Shown here: in pieces, positions 30,730 through 40,515 of the stretch
Layout: every line of letters starts with the position of its first letter
How positions within the stretch are numbered: position 1 is the stretch's first letter
Assembly: GCA_003427395.1 (NCBI GenBank)
Contig: BFEA01001006.1
Location: forward strand, 65,364 to 115,469
Direction: 5' to 3'
Source of the DNA: Chara braunii
Taxonomy: Eukaryota > Streptophyta > Charophyceae > Charales > Characeae
Length of the DNA stretch: 50,106 nucleotides
The notes under the pieces: generated by a model
Seen by the model: only the letters and a program-made list of their open reading frames with translations
The model's database searches: none
Told to the model about the DNA's origin: nothing
Translations under genes and position numbers: made by a program

Positions 30730-33169
30730 AAGCTGATTTTGGGAAAGAGTCCGAACGGAGCTCACTGGACGTTGTCACAAAAAGATTCGTCGCTCTCCGA
30801 CAAGGAGTGTGTCGCTGCAGTTGGCAATGCATTGAGGCAGTGGATGCCGCTCGTGACGGCCGGTGACGACGTTTTCCACAAAGCAATGAAATTCTACGCG
30901 AAATGGGCAGAGAGGAAGTTGTTGGGCGGCGACGGCAAGACGCCATTGTCGAGGCCGGGCAAATACATGCCAGACAAATCTCCGGGTCTGCAAGAAATTC
31001 CAGAAATGGGCTCGAAAGGGGCGGCTGGTGAAACGAAGATGGGGTGGCTGGTCCGGGTCCCGCCGCCTCCGACCAAAAAGAAAACGCAAACGAACGACAA
31101 GTTTTTCGTGGTGGTGAAGGAGCCAGACATGTTCTGTTGGCAGTGTCTCGCTGACATGACCGATGCCGAGAAACTGTTCAATCCTTGAGGACATTCCCTC
31201 GCTAAGGGGAGTGTTCGTGCAATCTGAGGGCGACCATCTGAAGCGTCAGCACAAACCAGGAATTACGGACATGGTCGAGACGAGGAAAGTGGACCGTGTG
31301 ATGCTCCGTATGTTCCACTACATCTTGTTCCTTGAAACGGAGGAGGACGAATGTGTTTGGCGCCACGGGAGCTCTTTTTTTCGGACCGAGGGGAAGCTTC
31401 TGGAGGAGTACGGGCCGCAGGGCCTCACGAAACAGGTGTGGGTTGAAATGCGAAAGCATTTCCAGGGTGTGGTGGAGTACGTGAACACTTGCAAACGTAC
31501 TCTTCCGCACGAGAAGGAGTCCCTCGACGACGCGAAGAAATTGTACGATGATGACAGGTTCCCTAAATCTTTGGAAAAGTCTGTCCGTTCCATCTTGCGA
31601 CGGACGGAAGAAGAAGTTCGAGACACGATCAGGGTCCGCGGGGATGTGAGGCACATCAAATGGCCCGACCTCAACCGGGTGACCAGCCTTATTCCTTTCG
31701 CTTTCCCGCCTTCCCAAGCTCACAGTCATGCAACTGCGATCCGTGAGGTTGTGCGACATTACGTGTGCAACCTGTACGTCCTCGATTTGTGTGATCCCAC
31801 ACTCCTCACAGACTGGCGAGAAGACGATTTTGCCAACTTGCAAGGCCTTCTACAAACACTTTCACCAACGCACTGGGCACTTGTGATCTTTTCCCCCTCT
31901 CATTGGGAGCTCAGTTTCTTGAAAGGCATGGCCAGGCTTAGCGTCCATCACGTCAGGACAGGGAAGTGGGTACGTAATGCACAAAAGCAGGCCACTGTCC
32001 GGGAAGGCAATATGCTGGTTGAGGAGTGTGACCGCCTGTACGTGATTTTTAATGGCGAGAAGCTGGGAGACAACACATTCGCAGTTTACCCGGCCAGTAG
32101 CCCGACAAAGGCTTCCCTTGCTCATGGTCCAAGTCCGGCCAAACACACGGTGGCGGGCCGCTCGAAAGTTGTCTGTTCGTCGGAACCATCAGGACAGGCT
32201 GTGGCGTGTTTCGACGTGGCGGAAGAGGAAAGGTTCTCTCGTAGCATGTGGGAGGACGCCGGCGTGACAAGTTCTCAAGGACCTGCTTACGGGGAGATGG
32301 AGCGGAACCCGTCCCGTCTACTTGGTCTACTCGAAAACTTTTGCAAAGCTGGTCAAACTGTTTTTTTCTTTGGGAAGGCGCATGCGTCTGTCATGTGGGA
32401 ACTCCTACGCACCGGTCGGAACATCGTCGCGTTGGAGAAGGAGGCGAAGATGATCGATTACCTTCACGAGTTCGTGAAGGCACGCGTTGCAGACACTCGC
32501 AATGCTTGCGAGTCTGTCCAGACCACCAGCGAACAAAACTGGGATCCCAAACGTGACATGTATTGGAAATTGTCGGGGAACAAAAGGACACACGTTTGGG
32601 ACTTCCTTTTCGGACCCGGACCGCTTGGTCCGACCGACCTCGAATACAGTCGACGGAGAAACCTGGTGTTCGCTGTGCTCAATGGGTACCATGGTGCACC
32701 CAGGGAGTCTGTCTCGCACTTCCTGAGAAGGTTGGAGCACATTTACTTCACGCTGGCCGAAACGCTCACTCTCGAAAACTACAAGTCACAGTTTGACGAG
32801 GAGGAACCTTTCGACGCTGACGACATGGAGGAGCTGGGCGACTCCGAAACCTTCGATTTCGAGTGCATGCCACTTCCTCGGGTGGTTGGACAGGTTGGCG
32901 ATGAAGAGGAAGGTGGCCCTCGGAGATATAGCAAGTCCCCTGCCGGTTTGAAGCGTGTGTTTCGGGGCGAACCAGTCGATGACCAATCGTCTGATGACGG
33001 GGAGGAAGAGAGAGACTGTGATCACGAACCTTGTGACAGGCTCCCTGTGGACCATGACACCTGGCAGAATGACAGACTCTACTTCTTCGGCAAGCATCAC
33101 CGGTTCACGTCGGAGGATGTCTGGGGACACAACGTCGTCTGGCACCGAGGATATTCCAACCTGCTGTGA
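30730..33169 (+). pseudogene. Beta-class DNA methyltransferase-like region (degenerate motifs)
   Basis: In frame with the ParB-like ORF up to a shift near 31180, then an open frame to 33169. LYVLDLCDPTLLTDW (residues 204-218 of the 31163 ORF) occupies the place of a DPPY motif IV. About 190 residues later, SRLLGLLENFCKAGQTVFFF (about 384-403) then GKAHASVMWELLRTGRNIVA and LEKE resemble motif I plus the Glu/Asp of motif II. That order (IV before I) is the beta class, and ParB-MTase fusions are known in bacteria and phages. However, DPT replaces DPP and the FxGxG glycines are partly lost, so activity is doubtful and chance resemblance is possible. The C-terminal part is acidic (QFDEEEPFDADDMEELG). 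Confidence 0.4.
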
Positions 33170-33717
33170 AGAATGGAATATGGGTCATGGCAATAAAGGA
33201 GGCCGATGGGAAGTGGAGTGGACTGAAGAGACTGGGTGTGGGTGCATTTAAGAGAAAGGCAAGAACTGCTCTGGTGGAGCATTTGAGTCTCATGAACCCC
33301 GAGAGGAACGATCGGGACGTCGATGCGTATGCAGAACAAAAGCTACATGAGTTGTACGCCAACAACATGTTGGAGTTTCGAGCGCCTATCTACGCACTCG
33401 AAACGGCACCGTCTCGTGGCATTCACTGGCGCATGCTGCAACCTCCGCCGGCCGGTCAGCATCCGGGAGGGGGTGGTGGAGGAGACGAAGGAGACGGCGG
33501 AGGTGGTGGAGGAGACGGCTCACAGTTTGCCGGAAAGGGGATGGGCGAGACATCGTCGGTTGAGAAGGCGTCCGACGGAAAGGGGTCAGGCAGAAAGGGG
33601 TCGGGCGGGAAGGGTTCGGGCGGGAAGGGGTCGGGCGGAAAGCGTAGAACGTCCGGGAATTCCCAGTATATGGAAACTGAACCCCACTGCGTCGGGAGTC
33701 AAGATTTTGACATGTGA
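33166..33717 (+). pseudogene. C-terminal continuation of the ParB/methyltransferase-like protein
   Basis: The preceding frame stops at 33167-33169. The overlapping frame reads NGIWVMAIKEADGKWSGLKR and EHLSLMNPERNDRDVDAYAE with no start needed, so a one- or two-base shift near 33165 joins them. This returns to the original ParB frame, balancing the shift near 31180. A Gly/Asp-rich (GGGGGGDEGDGGGGGGDG) and Gly-Ser-Lys repeat (KGSGGKGSGG) tail follows, encoded by a repeated GGGTCGGGCGG(A/G)AAG unit (33580-33640). Role unknown. Confidence 0.45.
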
Positions 33718-33742
33718 GACGAGGCCACCCTGACGTCTGATC

Positions 33743-33764
33743 AAGTGCCAGTAGATTCGCACTT
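33743..33764. repeat. 22-bp palindrome copy after the methyltransferase-like ORF
   Basis: AAGTGCCA-N6-TCGCACTT. One mismatch from the perfect palindrome. It sits just after the coding end, in the first non-coding bases. Confidence 0.7.
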
Positions 33765-34106
33765 GTCTGCGAGGAGTTTGTTTCCCGTTGCCCAGGAGAG
33801 TCCATCCCGCTGTGCGCAGCAGAGGTCTCCTGTGCTCAACACCTTGCTCCTGAAAGAGGGCGCGTCTTGGTTTTGCCTGGAGGGCAGGATGCCTGCATTG
33901 CGAAGGAGCGAAGGTGCGNCTTCCGGTTCCCTCGGCTCGGGCGACCGCCACAAACTCCGAATACATTCGGATTTGCTGCCATCGCCCTACGCCATAAGTG
34001 CTCCTCACGCAACAGTTCCGCGGGGCCAAAAAAATGTGACGTCCTGACCCCCGCATCTTCAGTTGGACACAGGGCTACCCTGCTCGCCTCCTTTCTCATG
34101 TGTTGA
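33765..34106. other. Spacer, no clear gene
   Basis: Moderately GC-rich sequence with short ORFs in several frames and one ambiguous base (33919). No recognised motif. Could be intronic, since introns occur further along. Confidence 0.35.
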
Positions 34107-34425
34107 GACTCGAGACTGGCGGTCTCGCGACGTGCTGGAGGGGCCCGCTCCAGGAGTGTTGGAGACCGGGGATAGCCAGAACGAACGTCACACTCCTCGG
34201 GAAGACGAGCGCTCTCCGGGAATGCGTGCTGTACATCGGGAAGAGGAGACTCAACGCTGACAGTCTCGCAAAGTGTTGGAGACTGGGGGTAGCGAGTGTG
34301 AACGTCATGCTTCGGAGGGTGCGTCCGTGGACACTGACAGCGAGAGTGCAGGAGCTCCGGGGGAAACGCATGCTTTACAGCGGGGAGAGGAGACTCGACA
34401 CGGGCCAGCTCGTGAAGATGTGAAG
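34107..34425 (+). repeat. ~140-bp coding-type tandem repeats
   Basis: Three units begin near 34107, 34245 and 34386 with GAGACTC(G/A)A, then TCTCGC(G/A)A...GTGTTGGAGAC. They merge into the acidic ORF that follows. Confidence 0.7.
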
Positions 34426-35158
34426 TGGCTCCACGCACGAGCGCTGGTGATCGGGACGTCCGAAGAGATTCTGCACAGTCGCTCAGCTGCGGCCACGACG
34501 CGAGAGGGTGTCGTTAAGGTAGGTAAGTGGACGTCAGTGCAAGCTCCCGTTCTTAGCGACGATGAAGACGAAGAAGAACCCGCGGTGGAAGCTCGGGTTC
34601 ATGGCGATGAGAAAGGCGGAGAACCCGTGGTGGAAGGCAGTGAGGTGACTGTCGACATCCGGACGGATCCACAGCGGAAAGATAGTGATTCTTCGCCCAC
34701 CCGTTGCGGTGAAGAACAGGGTGGTCGAGCGTCTGTCCTGAGCACCGCTCGGGGAATGGTGCTTCATGAAGCCATAGAGTTGGGTGACGACTCGGCAACC
34801 ACCGAGCTGGTTAGCGACTTAGGAAATGCCTGAGATGCAGAACGTCGAATCCTCCGTGGAAGGCGGTGAGGTGGCCGTCAGCATCAAGATGGATCCGGAG
34901 CGGAAAGATCATGATTCTCCGTCCACCTGTTGCGGTGCTGAACAGGGTGATCGAGCATCTGTCCTCAGTACCGGTCGGGAAATGGTGCTTCATGAACCCA
35001 TCGACTTGCCAAGCGACTCAGCCGCCACCGAGCTAGTTAGCGACACAGTCGTGGCCGAGGTCCAGAACCTCGAATCGTCCGTGGACGTTGGCACAGTGGC
35101 GCGACAGGAGGGTGAGCTCCTTCAAAGGGCTCCCGAGCACGGTAAGATTTGTGAATAG
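34273..35158 (+). CDS. Acidic, repeat-containing exon(s) upstream of the Ulp1 protease
   Basis: The 34273-34833 ORF is Glu/Asp/Ser-rich (LSDDEDEEEPAVE). Its last ~65 residues (TDPQRKDSDSSPTRC, ASVLSTARGMVLHEAIELGD) are duplicated in the 34826-35158 ORF (MDPERKDHDSPSTCC, ASVLSTGREMVLHEPIDLPS), the two ORFs overlapping in different frames. The second ORF ends just after a strong splice donor (GAGCACGGTAAGATT at 35136-35150). So it is probably an exon joined to the protease exon at 35285. The repeat looks like a disordered linker. Confidence 0.45.
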
Positions 35159-35284
35159 GACAACTCGCATATCTGTCACTGGCCAGCTCTGTGTTCATCC
35201 AAATTGATGTCATGGGATAATGTACCTGTTACCACTAGTTAAAAAAAAGCTTGTGGGCTGTGGGTTGTTTTCTATGTTCTACAG
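35142..35284 (+). other. Predicted intron (143 bp)
   Basis: Donor GTAAGATTTG at 35142 and acceptor TTTTCTATGTTCTACAG ending at 35284, with a T-rich tract before the AG. Stop codons in the exon frame fall inside. Strong match to eukaryotic splice consensus. Confidence 0.65.
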
Positions 35285-36447
35285 GTGTGAGGTTGTTAAT
35301 GTCCCTGCCCATGAAGCCTTTAAAAGCCGTGCGCGAGAAACGTCTTTCAGGGAGGTCATTGGCCGCTTCACCGAAGAAGTTGTCAAGTGTAGGGTTGTTC
35401 AAAAGGGTCCAGATGCCTCGCCTTTCCCAGAGAGCTGTCAGGGTTCTGAAGGCTTGTGGAATAGATAAGGAGGAAGGTCTGCGGAAAGATTTGGCTGCGT
35501 CTATTGAGAGCGTTACTGCTTTGTCTGACCGGTCTGATGAGGATGACAAACGGGGTGTCTTGAAAGACCCGTGTCCTAAGTACATTGCGAAGGACACATT
35601 CAACAAGCGGGGATACAACTTTTCTGGGAAAAGGGCAGACAGTTCTTAGCCATTCCACCACGGGGTTTGTGCTCACTTCTCACACTTGTTCGTTGGTGTT
35701 TGTGCAGCTGGGGCTACATCATGTTTTCGCGTTCCGTTGCCTACTGAGGAACTTAGCACTACGGACTTGAGAATGTTGCCGAACGTCTGTGGAGATTACA
35801 GCAACGGCCATGAGGTGGCGTGCTCGGTTCGTAAAGGGGTCAGTTCAATTCCATTTAGCAGAAAAAGTCTTCAAACTCTTGTTCAGGGGGAATGGCTTTC
35901 CGACAAGGTGGTGAAGTCGTACTTGGCCTTGCTTGCCAATGCTGCGTTGCCTGGGTGTCCCTCTCTTTACATTTTCAGTCCATTTTTCTATACCAAGCTC
36001 GTCCGTGGCGGCTATCGACATGATAGGGTTGCGAGATGGACAAAATATGTGGATACTTTCTCGCACGATATGGTCTTGATTCCTATCTATAAACATAGAG
36101 TGCATTGGACCCTATTCTCTGTCCGAGAACAACGGCTGGAGTACTACGACTCCCTCGTACAAGACGATGGTGGTTTTTCTTCCGATGTGATTGCGAACTT
36201 CATGCAATACCTCCGTGACGAAGCAGTTTGTCATTATGGTCCAAATACGAAAGTGGATCTTTAGGAGCCCAAGGTGGTTGTTCGTGGTCTCCCTCAACAA
36301 TCGGACGGGTCGAGCTGCGGTGTTTTCATGCTCGCCTTCGCTTCATTTCTTGCACGCGGCTGTCCGCCACCATTTTCGATAGCCCAAAGCGACATTCCAA
36401 ACATCCGGCAGAGGATTGCGGTGGACATACTCCAAGGCGCTGAATGA
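35285..36447 (+). pseudogene. Ulp1-type cysteine protease (C48), one in-frame TAG
   Basis: A basic N-terminal part (VREKRLSGRSLAASPKK) is followed by a stop at 35647 that is removed if 35642-35707 is a 66-bp intron (ends TTTGTGCAG; length divisible by three). The protease core reads GEWLSDKVVKSYLALL, RWTKYVDTFSHDMVLIPIYK, HRVHWTLFSV (catalytic His then Trp), LEYYDSLVQD (Asp), then TAG at 36262-36264. It continues in the same frame with VVVRGLPQQSDGSSCGVFML (Gln and catalytic Cys, Cys codon 36316-36318), ending at TGA 36445. All four triad/oxyanion positions are present. Such proteases remove SUMO or similar tags; many plant transposons carry captured copies. The TAG would truncate before the Cys unless read through or an error. 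Confidence 0.75.
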
Positions 36448-37099
36448 TACTACTGTTGTAAAAATACGCGTAGTTTTTTTTTTCAAAATGTCATAAGCAG
36501 AAGTGCGAATCTATTCCCACTTGATCTAGCAGTCAGCCGGTTCGAGCTGTGCTCTTGTTTTCATGAGGTGCCGGATTGCAGTGGACGTTTTGGTCAAGTA
36601 CAGGCTTAGGTGTCGATGTGAATATCCCAGCCTCGTGCTGTATCAGTTTTTTAAGGGTTCTTCATTTCGTGGAACCTGTCATCTTTACTCGTAAGACTTT
36701 CGGGAGCGTCGTGCTTCCTTTGTTTGTTTTCGGGTTGTTCTCATTGCTTGCCGCGCAACATCAGCCAGAGGGAAGCATCGGACGCTTACGTGAAGTAGAA
36801 GCTTAGGTTGTGCTCCTCTTTTACTCATGTGAAAGATATCGACGATTTTTTCTTGGTCGCCAAATTGTTTCGTGCTTATCTCTTTCGTTCGCGAGACTTT
36901 GTGGTGTGAAAGCCCCTCTCCCCCGCCCGACCCCGACCACCCAGCTTTCATATGTTTTGGCTCGTCCTTGTTCTGTGTGTGCCGCCCAGTTTTACGGTTC
37001 ACCCTCATTGCTTGTCTCCATTGAATGTTGTCTGTTGGTTCCTTATGACAGTTGCGAACTTGTTCTCCATTCGGAAACCAATTGTCGCCAGAATGTATG
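36448..37099. other. Spacer, no gene recognised
   Basis: Begins with a T tract and a palindrome copy (36501-36522), probably the 3' flank of the protease gene. Short ORFs lack motifs. Confidence 0.4.
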
Positions 37100-38010
37100 T
37101 GTGCTTGAAGTTGTTTTACGAATTCAGCGGTGCACTAAGTGATCACCAATTTTGTTATCCCCGGAATACATCTCGTGCTCTCCACGAAATGCTGGTTGTT
37201 GTTTCCGTATGAGAAATGCGAACATATTTGCACTTCGGATGCCGTACATTTGTGATTGAACTGTTGGTTCCATGTTAAAAATGAAAACATATTTGCACTT
37301 TGGCTCCATGTACTTTGTGATATTTGGAAAGCCTCCGTGCACTTTGCAATGTGGGATTGTATGATATTTCGCGTTCAATGACTTTTTGAAACGTCTTTGT
37401 GTGCTTTGCAACTTCCCCTCGAATTTATTTTCTGCATTGAATGGTTTCTGGTACCTGTTCGTGTACTGTGAGACATCACCTTTGGAAAAACACTAGGCAA
37501 CTTGAGATGTTTTCTCCTCGATGTTTGCGATGTCTCTGTGTGCTTTGCAATTTGACTTGTGCTTGAAGTTGTTTAATGGATTCAGCGGTGCACTAAATGA
37601 TTGCCAATTTTGTTATCCCCGGAATACATCTCGTGCTCTCCACTGGATGCTGGTTGTTGTTTCCATATGAGAAATGCTAACATATTCGCACTTTGGATGC
37701 GTTGCATTTGTGATTGAATTGTTGGTTCCATATGGGAAATGAGAACATATTCGCACTTTGGCTCCATGTACTTTGTGATTTTTGGAAAGTCTCCGTACAC
37801 TTTGCAATGTGGCATTGTATGATATTTTGCATTCAATTTAGAAAGTCTTTGTGCTTTGCAATTTGCCCTTGAATGAATTTTCTGCATAGAATGGTTTCTG
37901 GAAACTGATCGTCTCCTCTGAGACTTCACCTTTGGAAAAATAGTGCGCAACTTGAGATGTTTTCACCTCGATGTTTGCGATGCCTCTGTGTGCTTTGCAA
38001 TTTGACTTGA
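37100..38010. repeat. 459-bp tandem repeat, two units
   Basis: GTGCTTGAAGTTGTTT starts units at 37100 and 37559. Both contain CCGGAATACATCTCGTGCTC, CACTTTGGCTCCATGTACTT and TTTCTGCAT(T/A)GAATGGTTTC. Parts are the inverse of the 16430-16920 region (GCAAAGTACATGGA words). Confidence 0.9.
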
Positions 38011-39568
38011 GATGTTTTCATCTCGATGTTTGAGATGACAAGAGATACTTGTATGAATGGATATGAATCTTCTACACAGAAAGATTTGATGGCGTTTTCA
38101 ATCTGTGATATAGAAATGACAAGCCAATGTCCATATTAAATCGTCGCGCTGATGGACTGCGCAACTGCTTCTCCATCAAAGTGCGAGTTCAATCGCACTT
38201 CTGGTGTGAGCCCTGAGCAATTCCCTCACACTTTGCTTCACGTCGAGGAGGGGATCGAACGCAACGCCTGTAAGCACCTGCACATCACGAAACAAGAGCA
38301 CGTCTCAATTGGAACATCGTTGGATCCTCACCTCATCGATTCTTAAGATGACTACAACCAACAACGATAGGATGACAGGTCCGCCTATCCGATGTGGATC
38401 TCACGGTGGAGTGCGAAACTATGCTCTCAAAGATCCACACTAAGTAGAAGGTCCTGCAAGCAGCCGCTGCTTGCTTGTAAGACATCTTATGATGTGTCGA
38501 TATAACCGACATCCAGAACTGCTTGGTGAGCATCTAGTGCTACGCCAATAAGTTCCAAACACGGCAGCAAAGTCCCCTAAGAGTGTTCTTTGCCGGGTCC
38601 TCACCACATCGACTCTCAAGATGACTACAGCCAACAGCGGTAGGATGGCAGGTCCGCCTACCCGATGTGGATCTCACGGTGGAGTGCGAAACTCTGCTCT
38701 CAAAGATCCACACCGGGTAGAAGGTCCTTCAAGCAGTCGGTGCTTGCTTGTATCTTATGATGTGTCGATATGACAGACATCCATAACTGCTTAGTGAGAA
38801 TCTAGTGCTACGCCAATAAGTTCCAAAAACACAGCAGCAAAGTCCCCTAAGAGTTTTTTTTGCCGGGTCCTCACCTCATCGACTTCCTCAAGATGACTAC
38901 AGCTGACAGCGGTAGGATGACAGGTCCACCTATCCGATGTGGATCACACGGTGGAGTGCGAAACTCTGCTCTCAAAGATCCACACCGGGTAGAAGGTCCT
39001 GCAAGCAGTCGCTGCTTGCTTGTTAGGCATCTTATGATTTGTCGATATAACCGACATTCTGAACTCCTTGGTGAGCATCTAGTCCTACGCCAATAAGTTC
39101 CAAAAACATGGCAGCAAAGTCCACTGAGAGTTTTCTTTGCCGGGTCCTCACCTCATCGACTCCCTCAAGATGACTACAGCTAACAGCGGTAGGATGGCAG
39201 GTCCACCTATCCGACGTGGATCTCACGGTGGAGTGCGAAACTCTGCTATCAAAGATCCATACCGGGTAGAAGGTCCTGCAAGCAGCCGCTGCTTGCGTGT
39301 AAGGCATCTTATGATGTGTCGATATAACCGACATCCAGAACTGCTTGGTGAGCATCTAGTGCTACGCCAATATGTTCTGAGCACGACCGCAAGGTCCCCT
39401 AAGAATGCTTTTGGCACTGGAGTCCTCTGACCGCCGACTGTTTGGCACTTCGTGAAGGTTGACACTTCTTGAAGATGGTCTACCACTTCTTTAATGGGGT
39501 CAGTCACCAAACAGATCACGACCTGACATCGACCTCGATAACTGTGAATTGACTCGCTGTTCAACTAG

Positions 39569-39640
<72 letters not shown>
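37880..39640 (-). repeat. Terminal repeat block C (inverted relative to block B)
   Basis: Reverse complement order from the outside: (GA)n, CTCTAGTTGAACAGCGAGTC, satellite units, palindrome (38179-38200), ATGGACATTGGCTTGTCATT, TTTCTCCAC-type sequence and CAAATTGCAAAGC. This matches block B (15201-16440) piece by piece. The outer edge runs into an assembly gap, so the true terminus and any target duplication are not visible. Confidence 0.7.
38325..39415. repeat. ~273-bp satellite, four tandem units
   Basis: TCCTCAC(C)(T/A)CATCGA starts units at 38325, 38598, 38868 and 39145. Each contains GATGTGGATCTCACGGTGGA or close, TGTCGATATAACCGACAT and GCATCTAGT(G/C)CTACGCCAAT. Two inverted units are in block B (15443 onward). 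ORFs here are shadows of the repeat. Confidence 0.9.
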
Positions 39641-40000
39641 NNNNNNNNNNNNNNNNNNNNNNNNNNNNNNNNNNNNNNNNNNNNNNNNNNNNNNNNNNNN
39701 NNNNNNNNNNNNNNNNNNNNNNNNNNNNNNNNNNNNNNNNNNNNNNNNNNNNNNNNNNNNNNNNNNNNNNNNNNNNNNNNNNNNNNNNNNNNNNNNNNNN
39801 NNNNNNNNNNNNNNNNNNNNNNNNNNNNNNNNNNNNNNNNNNNNNNNNNNNNNNNNNNNNNNNNNNNNNNNNNNNNNNNNNNNNNNNNNNNNNNNNNNNN
39901 NNNNNNNNNNNNNNNNNNNNNNNNNNNNNNNNNNNNNNNNNNNNNNNNNNNNNNNNNNNNNNNNNNNNNNNNNNNNNNNNNNNNNNNNNNNNNNNNNNNN
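39571..40000. other. (TC)n microsatellite running into a 360-N assembly gap
   Basis: TC dinucleotides to 39640, then N to 40000. The unknown interval prevents defining the right end of the candidate giant element. Confidence 1.
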
Positions 40001-40515
40001 GAAGTACGTATCCCGCTCACTACGAACATGGTATTAAAAATAAAACGTATACACACACACACGAAACAACATAAAACAACATAACAACAACGGCCTCCGC
40101 TCGCCACCGTCCCTAAGAACCCGCCGTTGCAATCTCATATAATGTCCGATGCCCGAACCTTTTTGGTAAAAGGGGTTGACAACGGGTATGCCATGGGTGA
40201 TCGAATCCAGTTGCAATTTCATATAATGCAGTCCGGCTCGCGAACCGGCGCACTGGGGGGGGGGGGGGGGGGGGAGGGGGCTGAAGTACGTATCCCGCTC
40301 ACTACGAACTATGCAGTGGCCATAATCAAACGCACAATTTGCATGTTGATGGGTCCGGAGTACTCGAACAAACCTGGAGTTTATTCTGAGTTGCCGACCG
40401 AAGGCCGCTACAAAAGGCTACCGTGAAGATTGCCTACAAGGGAGAACTTCGAACACCGTTGGTGTGCTGGGGTGGTTGGGGTTGGGTGGGGTGTGTGTGT
40501 GTGTGTGTGTGTGTG
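40001..40515. repeat. ~281-bp duplication with poly-G and (GT)n
   Basis: GAAGTACGTATCCCGCTCAC occurs at 40001 and 40282, and GTTGCAAT(C/T)TCATATAATG at about 40125 and 40211. A 20-base G run lies at 40255-40274 and (GT)n at 40491-40515. No gene. Confidence 0.7.

Larger units (their letters stand above)
15201..39640. mobile_element. Candidate giant inverted-repeat element (24.4 kb)
   Basis: Blocks B (15201-16440) and C (37880-39640) are inverted copies of the same ordered repeat set, each bounded outside by (GA)n/(TC)n. Inside are the second tandem family, two short ORFs and the DDE-transposase-like gene on the minus strand. The divergent ParB/methyltransferase-like and Ulp1 genes are on the plus strand. 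A transposase-like gene, a protease and long inverted ends are what large DNA transposons carry. Similar terminal blocks at 9.5 and 10.5 kb suggest an outer nested relative that would include the CPWA genes. No target duplication can be tested because of the gap at 39641-40000. Confidence 0.4.

Noticed and set aside
31202-31843. 213-codon minus-strand ORF
   Set aside because: Antisense shadow of the methyltransferase-like ORF; no motif of its own.
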